Under the pieces are notes generated by a model that saw only the letters and a program-made list of their open reading frames with translations, had not been told where the DNA came from and did no database searches. A stretch of DNA of 23,437 bases. It comes from CAG-103 sp048217285 (GTDB lineage: Bacteria > Bacillota > Clostridia > Oscillospirales > Oscillospiraceae). The DNA is taken from assembly GCA_048217285.1 (NCBI GenBank), contig DBFWVW010000113.1, forward strand, positions 1 to 23,437. The letters run 5' to 3'. Position numbers and translations under genes: made by a program. Shown piece by piece: positions 13,830 to 19,647 of this stretch (its first letter is position 1; every line of letters begins with the position of its first letter).

Positions 13830-14306
13830 TTGAAGATTTGGAACAGCCTGCTTGGGAAGATCTTTATGACCTTCCTCATCTCCATGGTGCCGGTGCTCGA
13901 GCTGCGCGGCGCGATCCCGATCGGCGTGGCGCACGGTCTGGATTACCGTGTTGCCATCGCGGTGTCCATTCTCGGCAATCTCGTGCCGGTGCCGTTCATC
14001 GTGCTTTTCATCCGCAAGATCTTTGCCTGGCTGCGCACGAAGAGCGAGCGGCTCAACGGCTTTGTTACGCGCATGGAGCAGCGCGCGCTCAAAAAGTCGG
14101 ACACCGTGCGCCGCGCGCGTTTCTGGGGCCTGTTCATTTTTGTGGCCATCCCGCTGCCGGGCACCGGCGCGTGGACGGGCTCGCTCATCGCGGCCATGCT
14201 GGAGATGCGCGTTAAGGAGGCCTTCCCGCCAATCGCGCTCGGTGTTGTCACGGCCGGTGTCATCGTCGCCGTCGTGACGTATGGCGCGGCGTCGCTGCTG
14301 TTTTGA
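13830..14306 (+). CDS. Small multi-drug export family protein (COG2426, PF06695)
   Basis: A 158-aa membrane protein. The paired motifs ELRGAIPIG (about residues 22-30) and IPLPGTGAWTGSL (about 109-121) are diagnostic of the Sm_multidrug_ex family, a distant relative of DedA/VTT proteins with re-entrant loops. Despite the family name, a transport role is poorly established. The start is TTG 13830 because GGAGG lies 9 nt upstream and the protein then begins with the expected KIWNSLLGKIF leader; ATG 13866 would remove part of TM1. It follows the flippase-like gene by 34 nt and may be in its transcript. Confidence 0.88.
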   Translation: MKIWNSLLGKIFMTFLISMVPVLELRGAIPIGVAHGLDYRVAIAVSILGNLVPVPFIVLFIRKIFAWLRTKSERLNGFVTRMEQRALKKSDTVRRARFWGLFIFVAIPLPGTGAWTGSLIAAMLEMRVKEAFPPIALGVVTAGVIVAVVTYGAASLLF

Positions 14307-14316
14307 TGCACGAAAT

Positions 14317-14354
14317 AAAAAATCCCCGCTGTCCAACCGGACAGCGGGGATTTT
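14317..14354. terminator. Bidirectional terminator between the COG2426 gene and pckG
   Basis: A perfect 12-bp stem (14323-14334 and 14339-14350) extended by AAAA/TTTT on both sides. It lies between convergent genes, with a U-tract on either strand. Confidence 0.93.
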
Positions 14355-14364
14355 GCTATGTACC

Positions 14365-16134
14365 TTACTCAGCGAACGCTTTTTCCAGTGCCTCGAGTTC
14401 CTCGCACAGCTCGTGCGGCAGCTTGTTGCCGAACTGCTCAAAGTATTCACGGATGCCCGCGCAGTTTTCGCGCCAGCTTTCGGCGTCGAGCGTCAGCAGC
14501 TCTTTGAGCGTCTCGACCGCCACGCCGCTGCCGTCGAGGTTGATGTCCTCGGGCTTCGGTTCATAGCCGATGACCGTCTCGTCTGCGCCCACTTCGTCAA
14601 AGCAGCGCTTGAGGATCCACTCGAGCACGCGCAGATTGTCACCAAAGCCCGGCCACAGAAAGCGGCCGTTGTCGTCCGTGCGGAACCAGTTGACGTTGAA
14701 GATCTTCGGCGCGTTCGGCAGCTTCTCGCCCACGTCGAGCCAGTGCTGCCAGTAGTCGGCCATGTTGTAGCCGCAGAACGGGCGCATGGCCATCGGGTCG
14801 CGGCGCACAACGCCCACGGCGCCGGTCGCGGCGGCTGTCGTCTCGGACGCCATCGTCGCGCCGACGAACACACCGTGCGCCCAGTCGCGGGACTGATAGA
14901 CCAGCGGAGCGGTCTTTGCGCGGCGGCCGCCGAAGATGATCGCGCTGATCGGCACGCCGGTGCCCTTGAAGAACTCCTCACTGATGCACGGGCAGTTTTC
15001 CGCCGGTGCGGTGAAGCGGCTGTTCGGGTGCGCGCCGCGGGTGCCGTCGCTGCCGTCCCACACTTCGCCCTTCCAGTTGCGCAGGTGGCCCTTCGGCGGC
15101 TGCTTGGTCATGCCCTCCCACCAGACGGTCATGTCGTCCTCGTTGAGCACGACGTTTGTGAAGATGGTGTTTTTGCTCGTGGATGCGAGCGCGTTCGGGT
15201 TGGATTTCTGGCTCGTGCCGGGGGCGACGCCGAAGAAGCCGTTTTCCGGGTTCACGGCCCAGAGGCGGCCGTCCGGGCCGACGCGCAGCCAGGCGATGTC
15301 ATCGCCGACGGTCCAGCACTTCCAGCCGTTTTTGCGGTAGCCCTCGGGCGGGATGAGCATGGCGAGGTTCGTCTTGCCGCACGCGGACGGGAACGCGCTC
15401 GTCACATAGCGAACTTCGCCCTTGGGATTCTGGATACCGAGGATGAGCATATGCTCGGCAAGCCAACCCTCGCGGCGGCCGAGCACGGAGGCGATGCGCA
15501 GCGAGAAGCACTTTTTGCCCTGCAGCACGTTGCCGCCGTAGTTGGAGTTAACGGAGATGATCTTGTTCTCTTCCGGGAAGTGGACGATGTAGCGGTTGTC
15601 GGGATCGAGCGTGACCTTGGAGTGCACGCCGAGGATGACATCGTCGCTGTCACCGAGCGCGTCGAGCACCTTCGTGCCGATGCGCGTCATGATGGCCATG
15701 TTCAGCACGACGTAGATCGAGTCCGTGACCTCGATGCCATATTTGGCAAACGAGGAGCCGATCACGCCCATGGCGTAGGGGATGACATACATCGTGCGGC
15801 CGGCCATGGCGCCGCGCAGGATCTCGTGCAGCTTGGCCTTCATCTCGTCCGGATCCATCCAGTTGTTCGTGGGGCCGGCCTCTTCGCGGGTTTTCGAGCA
15901 GATAAATGTCCGGCCTTCCACACGCGCCACGTCGTTGACGTCGCTGCGGTTGAGATAGCAGCCGGGCAGTTTTTCTTCATTGAGTTTGATGAGCTCGCCG
16001 GTTTCCACGGCGATCTTTCTCAGGGATTCGAGCTGGGCCTCCGAGCCGTCGATCCAGACGATCTCTTTCGGGGTCGTGAGTTCGGCAGTTTTGCGCACCA
16101 GCTCCAGTACGGACGGGTTTTGCGTCAGTTCCAT
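14365..16134 (-). CDS. pckG: Phosphoenolpyruvate carboxykinase (GTP)
   Basis: A 589-aa enzyme (EC 4.1.1.32) interconverting oxaloacetate plus GTP with phosphoenolpyruvate, CO2 and GDP. In gut Clostridia it often runs in the carboxylating direction; that direction is inference. The GTP-type P-loop signature FPSACGKTNLAM is at residues 248-259, with the reactive Cys252. WTVGDDIAWLR (about 274-284) holds the metal-binding Asp pair, and NYGGNVLQGKK (198-208) and the RFTAPAENCP region are also conserved. Length matches the GTP family (about 600 aa), not the ATP family. The start is ATG 16134 with AGGAGA upstream. A -10-like TATAAA lies at 16188-16183 on the minus strand without a good -35. It is monocistronic. 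Confidence 0.97.
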   Translation of the reverse strand: MELTQNPSVLELVRKTAELTTPKEIVWIDGSEAQLESLRKIAVETGELIKLNEEKLPGCYLNRSDVNDVARVEGRTFICSKTREEAGPTNNWMDPDEMKAKLHEILRGAMAGRTMYVIPYAMGVIGSSFAKYGIEVTDSIYVVLNMAIMTRIGTKVLDALGDSDDVILGVHSKVTLDPDNRYIVHFPEENKIISVNSNYGGNVLQGKKCFSLRIASVLGRREGWLAEHMLILGIQNPKGEVRYVTSAFPSACGKTNLAMLIPPEGYRKNGWKCWTVGDDIAWLRVGPDGRLWAVNPENGFFGVAPGTSQKSNPNALASTSKNTIFTNVVLNEDDMTVWWEGMTKQPPKGHLRNWKGEVWDGSDGTRGAHPNSRFTAPAENCPCISEEFFKGTGVPISAIIFGGRRAKTAPLVYQSRDWAHGVFVGATMASETTAAATGAVGVVRRDPMAMRPFCGYNMADYWQHWLDVGEKLPNAPKIFNVNWFRTDDNGRFLWPGFGDNLRVLEWILKRCFDEVGADETVIGYEPKPEDINLDGSGVAVETLKELLTLDAESWRENCAGIREYFEQFGNKLPHELCEELEALEKAFAE

Positions 16135-16263
16135 GTTGGCAGGTTCTCCTTTTTGACTAAAATTTCTCGACCTTGATCCGTATTTATACTACATTTCTCT
16201 AAAAACACCTTACACCATCCCGCCGCGCCTGTAAAGCCCCAAACGGAAACTTTTCTGTGAACC

Positions 16264-16292
16264 TTTTCACACAGGCGCATTTGTGCTACAAT
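16264..16292 (+). promoter_or_regulatory. Promoter of the LspA-like gene
   Basis: TTTTCA (16264-16269) and TACAAT (16287-16292) are 17 bp apart, and a TGC precedes the -10 (extended -10). The predicted leader is about 30 nt and contains GGAGGG. Confidence 0.65.
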
Positions 16293-16329
16293 GCGCACAG
16301 GCATTTCCAATCCGAAGGAGGGAAGCCCC

Positions 16330-16791
16330 ATGTGGAAAACCATTCTGCCGGCAGCGGCAGTGCTGACAGCCGAGGTGGTCATCCGCCGGAAGATCAATGC
16401 TCTGCCGGCCGAGACCTTCCCGCTGCGCATCGGGCGGCGCGTGCAGCTGCGCCGGGCGCACAATCGCGGCCTGCTGTGCAGCAAATTGGCGGATCGGCCG
16501 AAAGCGGCCACAGCGCTGCAGACTGCGTCCGTTGCCGTGCTGGCGGCCGCAGCGGTCGTGTGCGTCTGCCGCCGGAGCGGCACGGCGCTGCAGCTCGGCA
16601 CGGGCCTGATGCTCGGCGGCGCGCTGGCCAATCTCATCGAGCGCTGGGCACGCGGCTCGGTCACGGACTACGTGTACCTGCCGCGGGCGGTCGTTCCGTT
16701 TTTCCGGCGCATCATCTGGAATGCGGCCGACCTGAGCGTCCTGACCGGCTGCGTCATGACGGTGATCGCACTCCTGTGCGATGAAATATAA
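16330..16791 (+). CDS. Signal peptidase II (LspA)-like membrane protein, divergent
   Basis: A 153-aa membrane protein with four hydrophobic segments and the layout of prolipoprotein signal peptidase. The motifs are recognisable: AHNRGLL (43-49) for the N-x-G-a block, GGALANLIERWARGSVTDYV (96-115), and WNAADLSVLTG (130-140). Both catalytic aspartates are in place (Asp113 in VTDY, Asp134 in NAAD). Deviations: NLIDR reads NLIER, and the N-terminal DQ-x-x-K motif is missing (the region reads EVVIRRKIN). This may be a divergent paralogue rather than the housekeeping LspA; a second copy elsewhere cannot be checked. The start is ATG 16330 behind GGAGGG. It is preceded by its own promoter, divergent from pckG. 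Confidence 0.8.
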   Translation: MWKTILPAAAVLTAEVVIRRKINALPAETFPLRIGRRVQLRRAHNRGLLCSKLADRPKAATALQTASVAVLAAAAVVCVCRRSGTALQLGTGLMLGGALANLIERWARGSVTDYVYLPRAVVPFFRRIIWNAADLSVLTGCVMTVIALLCDEI

Positions 16792-16918
16792 TTATGTAAA
16801 CAATATTATGCAAACCACTTCCGAGGTGATGGAGCAGGAAAATAGCTTTGGTTTTCTGGCGATTATAGGTTTGCTGTGTTGATGAATATGAGCATTATGT
16901 AAACTGAATTATGGAAAT
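16791..16918 (+). repeat. Two pairs of ATTATGnAAA direct repeats
   Basis: ATTATGTAAAC lies at 16791-16801 and 16894-16904, ATTATGCAAAC at 16805-16815 and ATTATGGAAAT at 16908-16918. Within each pair the copies are 14 bp apart, and the pairs are 103 bp apart. The first copy begins at the last base of the LspA-like stop codon. Confidence 0.7.
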
Positions 16919-17040
16919 GATCTGACCGCAGCGGAAAGGACCTCTCGTAAGAAATCGGGCTTCTATTTCGGAAGCAGCGCATAGGATCGCGAAAAGGTTT
17001 GTCCATAGAGCCGCAGGGGAGCACGAGGGGGCAAGGCCCG
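16792..17040. other. AT-richer non-coding stretch with degenerate repeats, no gene seen
   Basis: The base composition is clearly lower in GC than the flanks. It contains four related 11-mers of the form ATTATGnAAAC/T in the same orientation and one half of a degenerate 28-bp repeat. No frame with a ribosome site and family-like sequence is visible on either strand. It may be a decayed remnant of a mobile element, but I find no transposase fragment. Confidence 0.5.
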
Positions 17041-17069
17041 CCTCGTAAGAGATTGGGCTATCTTTTTGG
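16944..17069 (+). repeat. Degenerate 28-bp direct repeat
   Basis: The copies at 16944-16971 and 17042-17069 agree at 21 of 28 positions by eye (both begin CTCGTAAGA and share GGGCT). They are 98 bp apart. The second copy includes the left arm of the hairpin just downstream of the minus-strand RNA terminator. Confidence 0.45.
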
Positions 17070-17091
17070 CTGAAAGACAAAAAGATAGCCC
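17055..17091. repeat. Perfect 14-bp inverted repeat overlapping the RNA terminator stem
   Basis: Arms 17055-17068 and 17078-17091 pair perfectly around a 9-nt loop. The right arm shares GATAGCCC (17084-17091) with the terminator stem of the minus-strand RNA, so the two hairpins cannot form together. Confidence 0.7.
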
Positions 17092-17121
17092 CTTGCTCCA
17101 ACATCGGAACAAGGGGCTATC
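17084..17121 (-). terminator. Terminator of the minus-strand RNA
   Basis: A perfect 12-bp stem (17084-17095 and 17110-17121) with a 14-nt loop. On the minus strand it is followed by TTTTTG (plus 17083-17078). Confidence 0.88.
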
Positions 17122-17140
17122 CTGCCGTGTTCGGTTCCAT
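17117..17140 (-). CDS. Possible 7-codon ORF at the 3' end of the minus-strand RNA
   Basis: ATG at 17140 is preceded by AGGAGG with 8-nt spacing, and the reading frame is M-E-P-N-T-A-G-stop. The TAG stop lies inside the left arm of the terminator stem, so a terminating ribosome would cover that arm. The ATG itself sits in the loop of a small hairpin (GTTCGG/CCGAAC). This is a leader-peptide-like layout. Whether it is translated is unknown. Confidence 0.3.
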   Translation of the reverse strand: MEPNTAG

Positions 17141-17395
17141 CACCCGAACCTCCTTTTGTTTCGTTTTCCTGCCGTGTGCAGGGGGGACTTGCGCTGCACG
17201 CGGACTCCGACCGCTGTGAAGGGAAATGCTCATGCAAGATTCCGCGCCACTGCGTGCCGACTCCGGAGTTACAGAACCCTGTCTGCTTCCGGATGATTCA
17301 GTACATTGGACTCACCTCCATCGATTGCGCTGAACCTGTATTCTAAAGGCGCTGCCCCTCGTGCGGGGCTGCTGCTCTTCTCGGGTTCTGGCTAC

Positions 17396-17424
17396 AGTAT
17401 AGCAGCTCGTTTTCTTTTTGTCAA
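17396..17424 (-). promoter_or_regulatory. Consensus sigmaA promoter of the minus-strand RNA
   Basis: On the minus strand a perfect TTGACA (17424-17419) and TATACT (17401-17396) are 17 bp apart. This is one of the strongest-looking promoters in the window. The predicted start is an A near 17389. Confidence 0.88.
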
Positions 17425-17486
17425 TGATTTAATAAACAAAAATAGCGAGAAATGTTCAGCGAAACGCCGAAATTTTCACTGCCTCG

Positions 17487-17518
17487 TGCCAACGCCCCTC
17501 AAACGCGGGGCGCTGGCA
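17487..17518. repeat. Isolated GC-rich hairpin
   Basis: TGCCA plus CGCCCC pairs with GGGGCG plus TGGCA, with one mismatch and an 8-nt loop. No U-tract follows on either strand. It lies between the structured-RNA promoter and the terminator of the 20-codon ORF. Function unknown. Confidence 0.45.
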
Positions 17519-17542
17519 AATCCTCTGCCCGGTGCGCAAAGG

Positions 17543-17576
17543 AAAACCGCCGTGCGTTCCTGTGGGCGCACAGCGG
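17543..17576 (-). terminator. Terminator after the 20-codon ORF
   Basis: A 10-pair stem with one G-T wobble (17567-17576 with 17547-17556), followed by TTTTCC on the minus strand, 13 nt after the stop codon of the small ORF. Confidence 0.78.
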
Positions 17577-17589
17577 CAGCAGCTTCGGT

Positions 17590-17652
17590 TCAGCGCTCGC
17601 TCGGAGCGGCGCTCTGTCCGCCAAAGATCCAGTCGTCCAGGTCCTGACCCAT
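17590..17652 (-). CDS. 20-aa microprotein candidate
   Basis: A 20-codon frame (residues begin MGQDLDDWIFGG and end SAAPSER). GGGAGGTG is placed 7 nt before its ATG, as strong a ribosome site as any in the window, and an intrinsic terminator follows 13 nt after the stop. A possible -10 (TAGAAT, plus 17692-17687) lies about 35 nt upstream, but its -35 is weak. The peptide is acidic at the front, with a short hydrophobic WIF core and no signal peptide. I do not recognise it. A regulatory leader or a real micropeptide are both possible; the ribosome-site and terminator pairing makes chance less likely. Confidence 0.45.
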   Translation of the reverse strand: MGQDLDDWIFGGQSAAPSER

Positions 17653-17745
17653 GTGGTTTCACCTCCCGGTTGATTCGCATACGGCCATTCTATGCGCCCG
17701 GATGCGAAAAAATGCACGAACCTGCGCCGTGAAAATAGAAAGAAC

Positions 17746-17774
17746 TTGAAACCATCCGCCGATTGCGCTATAAT
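17746..17774 (+). promoter_or_regulatory. Consensus sigmaA promoter of the foldase gene
   Basis: TTGAAA (17746-17751) and a perfect TATAAT (17769-17774) are 17 bp apart, about 73 nt before the start codon. Confidence 0.9.
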
Positions 17775-17847
17775 CTATGCATATTTTCCGTAAGCGGAGC
17801 CTGTCTCCGCGGGCAACACTATTTTCAAAGGATAAGGTGAATCACGA

Positions 17848-19419
17848 ATGAGTGCATCCCAGGACAAGAAGCGCCGCACAGACGAGCGTGCGCTGGGCAC
17901 GGAGCGCCGCCAGGTCGCCTCGCAGAAGGAAGCCAAAGAGCGCAAACAAAGCAAGATCAAGTGGACGGTCGGCACGATCATCGTTGTGCTGCTCGTTGTT
18001 GCCATTCTGGTCGGCAACTCCAGCCTCTTTTACACTGCGCGGCCCGCGCTGCAGGTCGGCGATGTGAAGTATTCCTCGGCGGAGGTCAATTATGCCTACC
18101 GCTCCGCCTATCTCACGTTCTGCAATCAGTACGGCAGCTATCTGTCTGCCATTAGCCTGGATACCCGCAAGGCGCTCGATGAGCAGAAGTGCGGCATCAG
18201 CGATGAGTTTGATACCTGGGACGATTATTTCAAGGACGCTGCCAAGAAGAACCTGGTGCAGGTCACGGCGCTGTGCGATGCGGCGCAGAAGGCCGGCATC
18301 TCGCTCGACGAGGACGATCAGCATGAGGTCGATGAGCAGTTTTCCTACATTGAGCTCGCCGCCAAGCAGTATAAGTACAGCTCCGTCAGCAAGTATCTTC
18401 AGGCGGCCTACGGCAATGGCGTGACCAAGAAGGTCGTGCGCCATATGCTGGAGCTGAGCCAGCTTGCCTCGAAGTATTCGCAGCAGCAGTATGACAGCTA
18501 CACCTACACGCCCGAGGAGATCGCGGCGAACTACGCCGAGAACAAGGACAGCTACGATGTGTTCAGCTATCAGTACTACTTTGTTCAGGCGGATAAGGAA
18601 GAGACCACGGACGACGACGGCAACACCTCTTCCGCGACCACGGACGCCACGATGGCAGCCGCCAAGGCCACGGCCGACAAAATCGCTGCCGCCACGCATG
18701 ACGCGGACAGCTTTGCCGCCGCCGTGACGGCCAACGTTCCTGCCAAGGAGTCCGAGGACGGCACGACCACCGCGCCGAGCGCCACGGACAATGCCAACAC
18801 CAAGGGCTCTGCCTTCCGTTCCGCCGTGTATGCCGACTGGCTCTACAGCGCCGAGCGCACTGCCAATGACGTAACGGTCGTGGAGCAGGAAAACAGCGGC
18901 TACTACGTCGTGCTCTTTGAGAGCCGCGACGACAATACGTACAACACCGTCAACGTCCGCCACATCCTCATCAAGGCGGAGGACAGCGACGGCGACGGCA
19001 CGTACTCCGACGACGATAAGAAGAAGGCGAAGGACGCGATCGACGATGTCTACGAGCGCTGGATGAAGAGCGACCAGACCGAGGACGACTTCGCGCAGCT
19101 TGCCAATTCCATGAGTCAGGACAGCGGCTCGAACACCAAGGGCGGCCTGTATGAAAACGTCTATAAGGGCCAGATGGTGCAGGAGTTCAACGATTTCTGC
19201 TTTGACCCCGCGCGCAAGCCGGGCGATGTGGGCATCGTCTTTAACGAGAGCGATTCCTACTGCGGCTACCACCTCGTGTACTACGTCGGCCAGGGCGAGC
19301 GCTACTGCGATTACCTTGCCGATCAGGCACTGCGCACGGCAGATTTCAACGAGTGGCAGAGCACCTTCTTCGACGGTTGGACCAGCACGGAACTCAACGG
19401 CATGAAGTACGTCGGATAA
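17848..19419 (+). CDS. Membrane-anchored PrsA/SurA-like peptidyl-prolyl isomerase (parvulin) foldase
   Basis: A 523-aa extracytoplasmic foldase. A highly charged cytoplasmic N-terminus (1-38) is followed by one TM helix (39-57) with no lipobox, so it is anchored by the helix rather than by lipid, unlike classical PrsA. Residues 64-240 form the helical SurA-like chaperone region. An acidic Ala/Thr-rich stretch (about 250-320) links to the rotamase domain (366-482), seen as VRHILIKAED, DFAQLANSMSQDSGSNTKGGLYENVY, MVQEFNDFCF and GYHLVYYVGQ. The family helps fold secreted proteins at the membrane-wall interface. ATG 17848 is preceded by AAGGTGA. It is monocistronic, with a consensus promoter and a terminator. 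The client range is unknown. Confidence 0.9.
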   Translation: MSASQDKKRRTDERALGTERRQVASQKEAKERKQSKIKWTVGTIIVVLLVVAILVGNSSLFYTARPALQVGDVKYSSAEVNYAYRSAYLTFCNQYGSYLSAISLDTRKALDEQKCGISDEFDTWDDYFKDAAKKNLVQVTALCDAAQKAGISLDEDDQHEVDEQFSYIELAAKQYKYSSVSKYLQAAYGNGVTKKVVRHMLELSQLASKYSQQQYDSYTYTPEEIAANYAENKDSYDVFSYQYYFVQADKEETTDDDGNTSSATTDATMAAAKATADKIAAATHDADSFAAAVTANVPAKESEDGTTTAPSATDNANTKGSAFRSAVYADWLYSAERTANDVTVVEQENSGYYVVLFESRDDNTYNTVNVRHILIKAEDSDGDGTYSDDDKKKAKDAIDDVYERWMKSDQTEDDFAQLANSMSQDSGSNTKGGLYENVYKGQMVQEFNDFCFDPARKPGDVGIVFNESDSYCGYHLVYYVGQGERYCDYLADQALRTADFNEWQSTFFDGWTSTELNGMKYVG

Positions 19420-19431
19420 ATCAGACACGCG

Positions 19432-19462
19432 AAAGAGCCGCCCGGACAGGACGGCTCTTTTT
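19432..19462 (+). terminator. Terminator of the foldase gene
   Basis: A 9-bp stem (AAAGAGCCG with CGGCTCTTT) with an 11-nt loop and a T-run, 12 nt after the stop codon. Confidence 0.88.
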
Positions 19463-19485
19463 CAACTTTCCATGGAGGGACAGGT

Positions 19486-19647
19486 ATGACCAGAACAAAA
19501 ACACAGCGCTACGACACGACTGTGCTCGATGCGCGCGCCCTTGCCGACGCGCTCGAGGCCGAGGAGAAAGCCGGCTGGGAGGTCGCAGAGGCGGGCTACG
19601 ACGGCACGGATTTCGTCGTGACCTTCGAGCGGGAGGGTGCGCTATGA
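19486..19647 (+). CDS. 53-aa hypothetical protein, DUF4177-like
   Basis: A small soluble protein that starts at ATG 19486 behind GGAGGGA and ends with TGA in an ATGA overlap with the TcdA gene. The tight coupling argues that it is real. Its second half (ALEAEEKAGWEVAEAG, then DFVVTFER) looks like the DUF4177 pattern, an alpha helix followed by Gly-Trp-Glu-Val/Leu and a C-terminal strand with F-x-R. I judge this a resemblance, not a match. No catalytic residues are evident. It may be a small partner or regulator of TcdA, or merely co-expressed. No separate promoter is visible between the foldase terminator and this gene. Confidence 0.75.
   Translation: MTRTKTQRYDTTVLDARALADALEAEEKAGWEVAEAGYDGTDFVVTFEREGAL

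Larger units (their letters stand above)
17079..17389 (-). ncRNA. Probable standalone structured RNA of about 310 nt, family not recognised
   Basis: A consensus sigmaA promoter on the minus strand (17424-17396) points into this stretch, and a strong intrinsic terminator closes it (17121-17079). No conventional gene lies inside or downstream on that strand. It is rich in possible pairing: CAGAACCC near the 5' end can pair with GGGTTCTG about 110 nt later, GCCCC pairs with GGGGC in a tight 5' hairpin, and CGCGGA pairs with TCCGCG in the middle. I compared it by memory with RNase P, tmRNA, 6S, SRP RNA, T-box and common riboswitches and saw no convincing core. A good ribosome site with a 7-codon ORF lies just before the terminator, so a leader RNA is also possible. 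Confidence 0.6.

Noticed and set aside
14281..16176. Plus-strand frame of about 630 codons opposite pckG
   Set aside because: pckG has complete catalytic motifs on the other strand; this frame is its shadow and crosses the bidirectional terminator.
16791..16918. CRISPR-like or tandem repeat array
   Set aside because: Only four 11-bp units with unequal spacing and no spacer-repeat regularity.
16895..17104. 69-codon minus-strand frame
   Set aside because: It begins inside the terminator of the structured RNA, has no ribosome site and no recognisable features.
17220..17270. Cobalamin-riboswitch-like words on the plus strand (AAGGGAA, GCCACTG)
   Set aside because: The order and spacing of the core are not right. 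Promoter and terminator show that the minus strand is transcribed, and no B12-related gene follows on the plus strand.
17250..17330. SRP RNA (CCGGAAGCAG) or T-box (TGGCGCGG) resemblance on the minus strand
   Set aside because: The words are short, and the conserved surroundings (symmetric loop of SRP helix 8; full T-box GGTGGNACCGCG) are absent.
17842..19428. Minus-strand frame opposite the foldase gene
   Set aside because: Val/Leu/Ile-rich shadow of the Asp/Lys-rich foldase frame; no ribosome site.
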